From Meta bourneti (Eukaryota; Arthropoda; Arachnida; Araneae; Tetragnathidae): a stretch of DNA of 64,000 bases. The stretch's first letter is position 1, and every line of letters begins with the position of its first letter. Location: the NCBI GenBank assembly GCA_933210815.1, contig OW119929.1, positions 29,229,626 through 29,293,625 on the forward strand. Reading direction: 5' to 3'. Positions 11,073-20,600 of this stretch are shown piece by piece. The notes under the pieces are model-generated. The model was not told the origin of the DNA. It was given only the letters and a program-made list of their open reading frames with translations, and searched no databases. The position numbers and the translations under genes were made by a program.

Positions 11073-11443
11073 CTTAACTCTCTGAGCATCACGAGATTTC
11101 TGAGCGTTGTACTACTGCTTTTCCCCCGTGGCCAACTAAATATGACATTTGACTACGATTCTACATTACAACACACATAATGACAAAATCGCCACATCTA
11201 TTCTTTAAAATAATTCTAGGAGAGTTTGTATTGGGTCAAGGAAGTCTAATTATTTTCCCTCTAACATATGAAATAAATACCTAATTGAGCCTGTGTCACA
11301 AATATGGTAAACATATTAGTTTCGTGTTCCTTCTCTATTCTATTAGTGTAAAGTACTTGTAATATGGCGATTCCAGAAACAACAATATGGCTTAGGAATA
11401 TGAATATACATTCATAAAGCATATTTCACTAATAATTAAGTAA
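11073..11443. other. Unannotated AT-rich stretch
   Basis: No repeat or gene recognised. Confidence 0.35.
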
Positions 11444-11447
11444 TTAA

Positions 11448-11682
11448 TCCTCCAAGTGGTTTCGACGAGATATCTCGTACATCAAGATCTGAACAATTTT
11501 GCTAATGACGAAATATCTTATCAAGATATTGCCGTTTTTTTATGATGAGGTAATCAAATCTGGTCAGATCAAAACTGATCATATCTGGTCAGTTTTCTTC
11601 TAATGACGAGATATCTCGTCCATCAAGATCTGTTCCGTTTTACTAAGGACGAGACACCTTTTCGAGACAACCACCTTGAGGG
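11448..11682. mobile_element. P1 MITE, copy b
   Basis: It is preceded by TTAA (11444-11447) and starts TCCTCCAAGTGGTTTCGACG. It ends GACAACCACCTTGAGGG followed by TTAT, a decayed TTAA. Inside, TGACGAGATATCTCGTCC and several degenerate palindromes alternate with ATCTGGTCAGTTTTCTTC blocks. The orientation is opposite to copy a. Confidence 0.82.
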
Positions 11683-11779
11683 TTATGATTAGTTTAAGAA
11701 TACTATAAAAGGTGTTCGTGACATTATTCCATAACACTTTGATGAAATATGGTTCATCAGTGGTCAAGCGGCTCTTTAC

Positions 11780-11992
11780 CCCCCAAATGGTTTCTACGAG
11801 ATATCTCGTCAATCAAGATCTGACCAATTTTGCTAGTGACAAGATATCTCGTCATCACGATATTGCCGATTTTTTTATAGTGACGAGATCAAAATCTGGT
11901 CAGTTTTCTTCTAATGACGAGATATCTCTTCCATCAAGATCTAATCTGTCTACCTAACTACGAATATATCGTCTATACAACCACCAGGAGGA
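11780..11992. mobile_element. P1 MITE, copy c
   Basis: It lies less than 100 bp from copy b in the same orientation. The left flank is TTAC (decayed TTAA) and the right flank is TTAA at 11993-11996. It starts CCCCCAAATGGTTTCTACG and ends CAACCACCAGGAGGA. The plus-strand open frame at 11712-11957 runs through it and is not a gene. Confidence 0.8.
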
Positions 11993-11996
11993 TTAA

Positions 11997-12709
11997 AACA
12001 CTGGTAGACTGAAGGATTAGTTTACGAGTTTGAATCTAGTATGTATCGAAATTGGTTCTACTTGAAGTTTATTGGTTTCTACAAGACATCATGTAAATGA
12101 CGTCCAGTTTTCTTTTCTAATGTCTGCTTATGATTATATGAAATCCATAAACTAGCATTAGAAAAAATATAATATCATGTGTATACTTGTGCTTCGATGT
12201 GCGAATATGTGTTTCAATGAAATATGGACTCTAATTTAGCTAAAGTAGTTAGATACTATAAAGAATACTAGAAATTACTTATGATATATGATTATATAAA
12301 ACTGCAATGTGTGTAACATAGAAGTGTGAATAAGTACTGCAAAAATATGGGACTCATTTAACATTATTATTATGTGCAGTAGTGAACAATATTATCCTCC
12401 AAAGCGTTAGATTACTTTTCACTAATCCTTTATTAGGTCCTTAAATTAGTCACAAATCTGTGATTAATAAATCATAGTTCAAGAAGTGCTCTTAAACCAT
12501 GAGAATTCTTTGAAAATGCTTGTGAAACTCAATACTTTAATGGCTTCTGTCTGGCTTTGGAATAGCCCTAAACATGGAACATGGAATTTGCTATGATTTG
12601 AACACCATTTGAAACTTTTCTCGTTTCCCAGCGCTGCAATTACCCTTTCTGTTTAGTTAACAAAAAGTTTAATGAACTTACGAAATGTGTTTGGCTCAAA
12701 CGCTTACTT
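11997..12709. other. Unannotated AT-rich stretch
   Basis: No gene or repeat recognised. Confidence 0.35.
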
Positions 12710-12713
12710 TTAA

Positions 12714-12820
12714 CCCTCCTGATGGTTGTCTAGACGAGGTACCTCGCCATTAAAAGAAAGCTGAGCAGATCCTGATGAACGAGATATTTCGCCATTAGAA
12801 GAAAACTGAACAGATCTTCG
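12714..12820. mobile_element. P1 MITE, truncated copy d
   Basis: TTAA at 12710-12713 is followed by CCCTCCTGATGGTTGTCTAG, ACGAGGTACCTCGCC and two diverged palindrome/spacer units. The similarity ends near 12820 with no second terminus, so this is a half-element. Confidence 0.75.
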
Positions 12821-13913
12821 TTTATGTATTTCAAACATCTAACATTCATCGCAATATTCCTAGCTTTTGAAGTTTTCATTATGATTGAAGTATTTCTCAT
12901 TGTTTTTACAAAAACAAATTTTTCACTAAAATGTTGAAACTTTCCAAACAAACATGAAGGTTTCATACATTACATCTTGATATACGAGTTCGGTGTATTA
13001 AAGAGCGATTTCAAGATGCCTTGTATAAACCAGCGAAACAATATACATAAAAATAAATATTAGAGAAAACTGTAATAGAAGATGAATCAAAATTGTCTTT
13101 AAGGGAATTCTAAAAATGTTCTCTCCGGTGCAATTGAACAAAAACAAAATATGCTTCATAGTTTCTTCCTCGTCAAGGCAAATAAGGCACTTGTAAATAA
13201 AGGTTTCATGAAAACATAAAAATTCATCTAAGTGCAACCACTTCACATTATACAAGTATTTATGAAATGGAGGTTCAAATATATTTACTCGGCGAGTACA
13301 GACATGGATTTATGTTGCTCGTTCACAGACGTGGAGTCAAAAAGACTTCAGGGAAATATTTTCAATTTGAAAACCCTTGTATAGCATATGTGCCAAAGTT
13401 GCTTTATTGCTTATGTCTATTTATGGCAGTGTAGTAAATCATATTTGATACCTTATTTAAAACAGGGAATTCCACTGTCACGTATAGGACAATCGCACAC
13501 TGACATTTATCATGCAAATGGCGATATCTTTTATTATTTTTTTATTAAAAACATTTTTTGAACTTAAACTATCTTTCCCCTTCAATTAAGCTTATCCCTA
13601 ACGTTTGGGTATATTTGTCCTTTTTTATATATAAACGAGCTAATAACAAGTCCTTCAAGTATGGTACATGTAAATGCGGCCAGAGATGTCCCATACGTGG
13701 CAGTTTTATATTAGCTCTTTTGTACAAAACTTTTGTATAATTTTTTGAAATTATTTCTGTATGCTCAAGATATTTGTACCAAGATGAAATTTTGTTTCTG
13801 TCCTGTGTGGCACCACGCTTTTCACCCCTCCCTTTGTGTTTGTTCAGTTGTTTCCTTCTAAAATTGCACCATGTATTACGCTTCTTGTGGGAGCTCTCCC
13901 TTTTTGTTCTCAA
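12821..13913. other. Unannotated AT-rich stretch
   Basis: No coding or repeat signature was recognised. The open frames here (12998-13255 and 13569-13913, minus) have low-complexity AT-driven composition and no recognisable domain. Confidence 0.35.
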
Positions 13914-13917
13914 GTAA

Positions 13918-14146
13918 CCCTACTGGTGGTTTACCTTCGATTCGAAAACTGCCCTGTTGTGGACAGTATCTGGTGTAAAAGCCTGCTCCAAACTGTCACC
14001 AATTCTGGGGAAGGGACAATTTGTTTTTCCTACTTGGAACTTCATTCCCTTGAAGTAATAGGACGGTTTTGACTCGACGAGGGTGTCCGTCATGAACAAA
14101 ACTCACCAAATCTTGAACGAGATATCTCATCGAAGCACTTGGAGAG
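13918..14146. mobile_element. P2 MITE, copy b
   Basis: It starts CCCTACTGGTGGTTTACC, preceded by GTAA (decayed TTAA). It carries GAAAACTGCCCTGTTG, CCAAACTGTCACCAATTCTG and GACAATTTGTTTTTCCTAC, then the palindrome-rich right half ending CGAAGCACTTGGAGAG. It abuts a P1 element directly, and the TTAA expected at the junction has been lost. Confidence 0.78.
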
Positions 14147-14193
14147 CTCCAGGTGGTTGTCTTGACGAGGTATCTCGTCATTAGCAAAACTGA

Positions 14194-14727
14194 CCATATC
14201 TTGCTGGACGAGATAGCTAGTCATTATAAAAAACTGACCAGATCTTGATAACGTCATCATAAAAAACGGCAATATCTTCATCATTCTTAATTTAATCTAA
14301 CCATATCTTGCTGGACGAGATAGCTAGTCATTATAAAAAACTGACCAGATCTTAATAACGTCATCATAAAAAACGGCAATATCTTCATCATTCTTAATTT
14401 AATCTAACCATATCTTGCTGGACGAGATAGCTAGTCATTATAAAAAACTGACCAGATCTTGATAACGTCATCATAACAAACGGCAATATCTTCATCATTC
14501 TTAATTTAATCTAACCATATCTTGCTGGACGAGATAGCTAGTCATTATAAAAAAACTGACCAGATCTTGATAACGTCATCATAAAAAACGGCAATATCTT
14601 CATCATTCCTAATTTAATCTAACCATATCTTGCTGGACGAGATAGCTAGTCATTATAAAAAACTGACCAGATCTTGATAACCTCATCATAAAAAACGGCA
14701 ATATCTTCATCATTCTTAATTTAATCG
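14194..14727. repeat. Tandem array, 107-bp unit, 5 copies
   Basis: Copies of CCATATCTTGCTGGACGAGA begin at 14194, 14301, 14408, 14515 and 14623 (periods 107, 107, 107, 108). Copies differ at only a few bases: an A-run length change, AACGG/CTTAAT single changes, and GTCATC/CTCATC. Each unit contains a P1 palindrome derivative (ACGAGATAGCTAGTC), CTGACCAGATCTTGATAACG and GGCAATATCTTCATC. The near-identity implies recent or homogenised amplification. Confidence 0.95.
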
Positions 14728-14770
14728 GCATTCTTATTGACGAGATATCTCTTCATTAGCGAAATTGGTC

Positions 14771-15087
14771 AGGTAGGTAGGTAGGTACTTAATTAATGTC
14801 GAATTAGAGCAACACAAAGGGATACTGGCAACGGTGCGGGATCAATCCCGTAGTGAAAGATCCACGGACAACTCCTCGTAACTTTGAACCACGGTCAGAT
14901 GATGAGAACAACACCTGAACTGACACCCTACTCTCCAAACTTCCACACCATGCCAACGTGAGGACATTTGACGCTACGATTGATTTAACGTTCATCAATT
15001 TGCACTTCTCTTAGGTTGGATTGAGTTTTTGAACTCGAAACCTCCGGTTTCTAATCCGTTGCTCTTCCAATTGGGCTACCGCGGCTC
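14771..15087 (-). mobile_element. SINE A nested inside a P1 MITE
   Basis: The tail AGGTAGGTAGGTAGGTAC is followed by TGTCGAATTAGAGCAACAC, the body, and a tRNA-like head ending CAATTGGGCTACCGCGGCTC. An exact 12-bp duplication of MITE sequence, GCGAAATTGGTC, lies at 14759-14770 and 15088-15099. The SINE is therefore younger than the MITE. The minus-strand open frame 14804-14998 is SINE sequence. Confidence 0.93.
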
Positions 15088-15147
15088 GCGAAATTGGTCC
15101 GATCTTGACGGATGAGATATATCGTCTAAACCACTTGGGAGGGTTAA

Positions 15148-16331
15148 TAAAGAATAAAATTATAATTTATGCCGTCCATTCGCTTCGAGTTTCGATTGTT
15201 TAGAATGTAAGCAGATATGAATTTTCAAGTGTTTGCATTTTATTTTTGTTTTCACGTTGTATCTACATGGTTTCTAATCTACTTTTTATTGTTTTCCTGC
15301 GTGTTTTAAATCTGTTTTTGTTGAATTTTATTTGGTCTTCGGTTGGATCCATTCTCTTCGGTTGGAGCCATTATCGGACCGTGTGCCATAAGACCCAGAC
15401 CAACCAACTCCTTCCTAGGAATACTTTCACTGTATATATATAAATCTATACAGCAGACTTGAACTGCTTTCCCTCCAACCGACACTTATAGCTCCCGAAG
15501 CACAAAGAAATAGCCCCCTTTCCCGAAAACAAAAGTGCGGGGGTAGGAAAGCATTTATTTCTGAATCTACAGACCCCCATTTGCGGATTTAGATTCCGAC
15601 GCAAGAATTTATTCTCTCCTCCCGGTTCTAATTTGCATGCATCAATCTCCTCAACTCACAAATCCAGTGGGAAAGCAGGAAAACGAGAATCTTCCCTTCC
15701 CGGAGTCTGAGGGTGCTATAGGGGATATTAATATAAATCCCGCTTTTCAACCGGATGCGATCCACGTTTCGCCTCATTTCTGAGACACGAAGTGAATGGT
15801 GGAATTTCTTCCTCTTCTTCCTGCGACAAAGCTGGATGCAAATCCTTTTGCGCATTTTTATGCATACAGGTTCTCTCGCTACGTGATATTGGAGTGTTTT
15901 CAGTGGTGTAATTGGAGATACTGTTCCGGGAACAGGAGTATTCGATTTGTGTTAAAATCGATTCCCGTGGAGTGTTTCCACGTAAAGCAATGTATGTTAA
16001 CATGGTCGGAATAAATTTGCAACCGGCACTTTTGCGTTTATTTTGCTTTTAAATTAGTCTACGCTTTGGTCTAGTTTCCCGAAGTTTTCCCATTTTGAAT
16101 CATGTCGTATTTTTCAATTATCTTAAGTACCAAAATGTATGTTTTCGAAGGCTCAGCAAAGGATTTTGTTTTTGGTGAGGAGTACTTGTGAATAATCGTT
16201 TATCATGTTGTGTGGTATCATTATTTGCCGTGGTTTCTTATATCATCAAACATATTAGTATGAAAGTACGTTCTTTTTGATGAAAACGTGAATTATTGAG
16301 AAGAAAATCATGTTAACTTTCAGTGCTTCTC
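15148..16331. other. Unannotated stretch with one possible SINE B tail
   Basis: Positions 15369-15410 resemble a SINE B 3' end (GTGCCATAAGACCCAGACC, AACCAAC) but are short. Positions 15460-15960 are less AT-rich, with short open frames on both strands and no recognisable domain. Confidence 0.4.
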
Positions 16332-16341
16332 TTTCTTGTAG

Positions 16342-16636
16342 GGGCCGCGGTAGTCCGGTTTGAAGAGTAACGAATTAGCAACCGAAGGGCTGCGAGTTCG
16401 GATCCAACCAAATATCATCGTGTACAAAGGAGGATGGTACATGTTAAATCTGTCGTGACCTCAAATGTCCTCACGTTGGCGTGGTGGAGAGTGGGGTGCC
16501 AGCTAAAGTGTGACCTCGTCATCTGACCGTGGTTTAAAATTACGTGGTATTGTCCTCAGATCTTTTCCTTCGGGTTTGATCCCGGACCGTCGCCAATAGC
16601 CCATCCAGTGAGACGTTAATTAAAATACCTACCTAA
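16342..16636 (+). mobile_element. SINE A with intact tRNA-like head
   Basis: The element begins GGGCCGCGGTAGTCCGGTTT. An A-box-like segment lies at 16351-16362 and a B-box-like GAGTTCGGATC at 16394-16404. The body is conserved, and the tail is AATACCTACC. A 10-bp duplication TTTCTTGTAG lies at 16332-16341 and 16637-16646. This is the best reference copy for the head in this window. Confidence 0.93.
16351..16404 (+). promoter_or_regulatory. Putative internal Pol III promoter (A and B boxes) of SINE A
   Basis: TAGTCCGGTTTG at 16351-16362 approximates an A box and GAGTTCGGATC at 16394-16404 approximates the GGTTCGANNCC B box. The separation of about 32 bp is usual for tRNA-derived promoters. 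Both are diverged from consensus, so activity is uncertain. Confidence 0.5.
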
Positions 16637-16702
16637 TTTCTTGTAGAGATGAATTTATGTTTCGTGGGTTCATGGTTGAGCAAGAAAGCAATTTTGTTGA
16701 GA

Positions 16703-16841
16703 TTGGTTGGTTAGATGTCATGTCCAAGGACCTTATTTGGCCAAGCTGCGCCAAACAACGAATCCAGTAAATGGACGCACAATACGAAAGCTTTCCTGTC
16801 ACAGAAGAGAAAAATATACCCAGAGAAAAATCGAACCTGCA
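16703..16841 (-). mobile_element. SINE B copy
   Basis: On the plus strand it reads GGTTGGTTAGATGTCATGTCC, TTATTTGGCCAAGCTGCGCC, CTGTCACAGAAGAGAAAAAT and AAAATCGAACCTGCAATTT. The last block is the complement of the tRNA-like B-box region (GGTTCGATT). The head beyond the B box is missing. Confidence 0.8.
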
Positions 16842-17094
16842 ATTTTATTTCGAATATTCAATGAGTTGAAAGTTATAAATCTAGTACGTGATATCATGCA
16901 TTCACAATGCATATGAAGATCCAAAATTTCATTAGAAAATCCATACCTGCTTTTCGCGTTTGCTCATTTCTCAATGAAAGCCTCCCTACTTCTGCGCAAA
17001 AGAAAACCTCATTGATCCTTTCACGTTTAATCACATAGCATTGAAAACCGTTCATTCCTAAAACTAGAGTAACATTTTCTATAGTAAAATTAAC

Positions 17095-17420
17095 ACCGAG
17101 TACGATTTCTGGGGTTCTTGGTAGATTTTTGATCATTAGGTGTTACTATATTGGGGGAAATGGACAGGAACGATCTCTATTTTGTGACGTCACTGATTTT
17201 TACTGTGCCATTACATACTTTTAAATGCTTTCCCCAGTGGTGCGTGATTTTCCTTCACCAATAACAGTTTCTGGGCTTCTTGGTAAAATTTGACTATCAG
17301 TGACAAGGGAAGTGGACAGGGACAATCTCTAATTTGTTACTACGTCACTGCTTTTTATTGTCACAGATATGATCTGACATTCTTTCTCCAATGATGCGTG
17401 TTTTTACTTCCCCTGATAAA
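17095..17420. repeat. Two-copy tandem duplication, 162-bp period
   Basis: TTTCTGGGGTTCTTGGTAGA at 17106 recurs as TTTCTGGGCTTCTTGGTAAA at 17268. Further pairs include GGACAGGAACGATCTCTA with GGACAGGGACAATCTCTA, and GTGCGTGATTTTCCTTC with ATGCGTGTTTTTACTTC. The copies are clearly diverged, so the event is old. Confidence 0.8.
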
Positions 17421-17867
17421 TTTCAACATCTATAAATGACGGTGCAGCTACTTGTCATTTAAGGTTGGAGAAGACCTTATTCCCCTTATAGCAATTCGTC
17501 TTTTGTGTTGATTTAAGAAACATTTTTTTCTATAAATAGGAAAATTAACTTCGTTATTTGAGTATCTAAAATATATTATAGTAATATTGGTACTTTTAGA
17601 CGATAATAAAAATTGACAAGGTTAATAGTTACAGCAGTTTTAATAACCTACTTCGCAACAGATATTATGATTTAGAAATAAAAGATGTATGAAAAATAAT
17701 ACGAAAATATATCGATTGGAGGTCACAAAATTTAGCAGAGAAAATTACGGTAGACAGGAAAAGTAACCTATTCACGATGCATTTATTATCCAATATATAT
17801 AGTAGAAAAGTGGATAAGTTGATAGGTAAGTGTTTTCTCATTTTATTTGCATTTTGTATTATATCAT
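17421..17867. other. Unannotated AT-rich stretch
   Basis: Nothing recognised. Confidence 0.35.
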
Positions 17868-18118
17868 CAGCTTACAAGTGAAACACAATGTCAAAATTTT
17901 CAAATATGCGATTTGTAATTTTTCTAGACCAGAATGCGGTGATTTATTTACTGGTGAAGACCACTAAGTCAATTTTTCTTTGTCTGAAGGTTAAATATCT
18001 TAAGAAACGTACTTATTGAGTAAAGTATGGGGATTAGAATTCCCCCGTTTTATCAGAACTATGTTTTTGATTAGTGTATTTCACTTGTAAGCCGACGATA
18101 TAATATTCACTGTTAATA
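17868..18118. repeat. Dispersed repeat family E, copy 1
   Basis: It shares with 32852-33275 the ordered blocks GTGAAACAC, a TAGACCAGAAT block, GAAG(A/T)CCAC(A/T)AGTC, and the end motif TTGTAAGCCGACGATATA. Ends and class are unknown, and no terminal repeats or duplications were found. Confidence 0.5.
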
Positions 18119-18162
18119 CTTTTATAAACTGTTATATTCGATTGATAAATATAGCTATATCA

Positions 18163-18356
18163 ATTTTGAACCACGGTCAGATGACGAGGTAACACCTGAA
18201 CTGGCACCCTACTCTCCAGACTTCCACACCACGTCAACGTGAAGACATTTGTAGCCACGACAGATTTAACGAGCCCTCTTTGTACACGACGGTTGGATTC
18301 GAACTCTCAACCCTAAGGTTACTAATCCGTTACTCTTCCATCCGGGCTACCTCGGC
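18163..18356 (-). mobile_element. SINE A lacking its 3' tail
   Basis: It begins mid-body (TTTTGAACCACGGTCAGATG) and continues through TTCCACACCACGTCAACG to the tRNA-like head (GGATTCGAACTCTCAACC, CCGGGCTACCTCGG). Loss of the tail is unusual among the copies here, which mostly lose the head. A small duplication of GTAGAAGGGAA follows at 18356-18380. Confidence 0.85.
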
Positions 18357-19329
18357 GTAGAAGGGAACGTAGAAGGGAAGGAATTCAGTGATGCTGAAAA
18401 GAAATAAAATTGATCAAGAAAGCAAGAACAGACTAGGAAGCAAAAAGAGTAAGTAAAAGAACGTAGAATTTTCAGTTTTTTTCAAGAATGAAAAGCAAGA
18501 ATGCCTTTGATCGATACCGTGCGTCAAATACAGATCTATTGAAACGAGAGCATCCGGAATACATCGGATCGAAAACAGATTCTGTCAGAGATGCATCCTC
18601 CGTCTAACGAGGCAAGAAAAGGAAAAATATTTTCTTTCTTTATCTAATGGAAGACATTCAAAACGGAATTGAAACTACCGACCGAAGTTTTTTCCCACAG
18701 AGGCGATCCTTCAAAATGTCTTTTTAAATAACAGAACACAATGAAAACAAATATACTCACTAGCATCAAAAGGCAGTTTAAATATCCGGAATGGGAATAT
18801 CTGCAGTTTATTGTACGAAATAAAAAATTAATCTAAATATTTTTGTACGTAATATCCCCACTTCTAATAGACTTACGTTTCGACTAAATATCATTGAAGA
18901 AGGAATCCTCGTTGTTCGTTGAAATATTCGCAACTCTTTCTACAATCGTCACAAATCATTTATTTAAGTGAAAAGAAACGAATTTCTTATTCTGCTTTTC
19001 AAATAACAGAATGTTATCTTAATATTTGATTCAGGAAGTGTTCCGTTTTTAGTCACCATTATTGATTTTTGAATGTTTTTTAATCCCATCCTACACATAT
19101 AAACATATTTTCGTTAGTACAAGAGAAATGATGTTTCATAATGGTATCTGGAAATAAGTATTCTGAGAAAGTATTTGAAATTATTCTTTCTGAAATACGA
19201 ATGGATCATCACCAGCCTTTCTTTCTAATTATAAACCTTAGGTAAGTCTCTACGTTTCGGACACCTTTTGCATAGTCACTTGTAAAAACTTCCTGGTTGA
19301 GGAAAATTGGTTTTACAGTTTCTAGTGAC
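18357..19329. other. Unannotated AT-rich stretch
   Basis: No gene or repeat recognised. Confidence 0.35.
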
Positions 19330-19797
19330 GTATAGTAACCAGATTCCTAACTCCCCTATTAGTAATACATGTCTAAAGAAGTTTTGTAGTACCTTAAAGC
19401 TATGATATGTCCCAAAGAGAATAGTCTGTAGGGCTAAAAAGTATGTATGTTATTCAAATTTAACATTAAAGGATTTTTATATTAGAAAAGTACACTTATT
19501 TCAGTCTTTACAGTCCTATTGCAGATAAAATACTTTTATAAACCTAAGAGATGTGGGAAACTAAACTCTCGCTTAAGAACTATACTCCAAAGTAAGATCT
19601 GCAGGGCCTTTCGGATGCTAGAGTTGTATTGATTATTAATTACTACATTGTAGAATATACGCACATAAATTTTTTAAAGGACATAAAAACTGTGGTACAT
19701 AACAACGTAATGTCTGTAGGGTTAAAAAGAATTCATTTTTTAGTCCTCGCATATGCTCAGCCGGACAATCTTAATAGACCCATAGGTTAGGGGGCTA

Positions 19798-19940
19798 TTG
19801 TGTATCAGTGGTTTGACTACTGAGCTAGAAACCTGCAGGTTGTAGCAGCGCAGGTACCATTTCTCCTTGAATGTATTTCGATCTTCCGTGTCAGTAAAAT
19901 ATTCCTTGTACGTCTATTCTTTGACGTCCTCTGTCTTATG
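19798..19940 (+). mobile_element. SINE B head and body fragment
   Basis: The tRNA-like start CAGTGGTTTGACTACTGAGC is followed by CCTGCAGGTTGTAG and CTTCCGTGTCAGTAAAATATT. It stops at a second, adjacent SINE B. No target duplication was seen. Confidence 0.7.
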
Positions 19941-20086
19941 TAGGTAGCGCAGGTTCGATTATTCTCTGCGTGTATTCCTCTGTTCTGTGTGAGTAAAACT
20001 TTCTTTGTGTTAGTATGCCCATCACATGAAGTTGTCTTGTGTCTGCCGCAATATGGCCCATGTGCCATACCCCCAACTAACCAACC
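19941..20086 (+). mobile_element. SINE B copy
   Basis: GTAGCGCAGGTTCGATTATT is a good B-box-like segment. It is followed by TCTGTGTGAGTAAAACTTTC, GAAGTTGTCTTGTGTCTG and an end of CCATACCCCCAACTAACC. It directly follows another SINE B fragment. The minus-strand open frame 19817-20068 covers this SINE sequence and is not a gene. Confidence 0.8.
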
Positions 20087-20103
20087 TATTGTTTAATCCT
20101 TGA

Positions 20104-20250
20104 AGGAAGCACAGGTTTCGATTCCTCTGTGGATGTATTTCTCTCTTGTGTGCCATTAAATTTTCTCTGTGTGTGGATGTCCATTAAATTTAAGTAGTTT
20201 ACCTCAGCGTGGACAAATATGGCCCTTGCGCCATAAAACCCAAACCAACC
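20104..20250 (+). mobile_element. SINE B copy ending in an inverted junction
   Basis: It starts near GCACAGGTTTCGATTCCTC and ends GGCCCTTGCGCCATAAAACC, CAAACCAACC. It is followed after 8 bp by an inverted partial copy at 20259-20284. Confidence 0.8.
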
Positions 20251-20284
20251 TAGTTATTGGTTGATTGGGTTTTATGGCACAAGG
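20224..20284. repeat. Inverted repeat from head-to-head SINE B ends
   Basis: The plus-oriented SINE B end at 20224-20250 (CCTTGCGCCATAAAACCC...) faces its reverse complement at 20259-20284 (GGTTGATTGGGTTTTATGGC...). The arms are about 26 bp with a few mismatches, separated by TAGTTATT. Confidence 0.85.
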
Positions 20285-20600
20285 TAAAAAAAATAGGCAT
20301 TTTGCATCAAACGGTCCTATATGAGATTCACATATGAAATCCTTTCATAGAAGCTAAGCCAGCGGGGTATCACAAAGATCTGTAGAGCTAGAAAGTGGTT
20401 TTCAAATTTACGATTAAAAGTCTTTACTAGACGTACACGGGATTAATTCTGAACAGTCCTGTCAGAAATACGTGTGTAAAATACTCTTTAAAACCTCAAA
20501 ACAAGAGCAACATCGCAAAGTAAAGTATATAGAGCTAAAAAGTTTTATTCAAATTGAATACATTAAGTAACATAGGGTCCTAGGACTTCTTATACAGAGA

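Larger units (their letters stand above)
14147..15143. mobile_element. P1 MITE copy e: expanded by a tandem array and interrupted by a SINE A
   Basis: The left end reads CTCCAGGTGGTTGTCTTGACG and the right end TAAACCACTTGGGAGGG, followed by TTAA at 15144-15147. Normal P1 copies are about 215 bp. This one is 997 bp because its interior grew into five 107-bp units (14194-14727) and a 317-bp SINE A then inserted at 14771-15087. Removing both leaves an ordinary P1 structure. Confidence 0.82.
19330..20600. repeat. Cluster of diverged repeats sharing a TCTGTAGGGCTAAAAAGT motif
   Basis: The motif appears at about 19423 (TCTGTAGGGCTAAAAAG), 19598 (TCTGCAGGGCC), 19710 (TCTGTAGGGTTAAAAAG), 20380 (TCTGTAGAGCTAGAAAG) and 20526 (TATAGAGCTAAAAAG). 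Several are followed by TTATTCAAATTTA and ACAGTCCT-TAC-AAATAC blocks. The cluster is interrupted by SINE B copies at 19798-20284. It is probably an old, irregular tandem family. Confidence 0.55.

Noticed and set aside
16342..16420. Possible tRNA gene
   Set aside because: A- and B-box-like segments are present, but no cloverleaf can be completed. The sequence is the head of a SINE with many copies.
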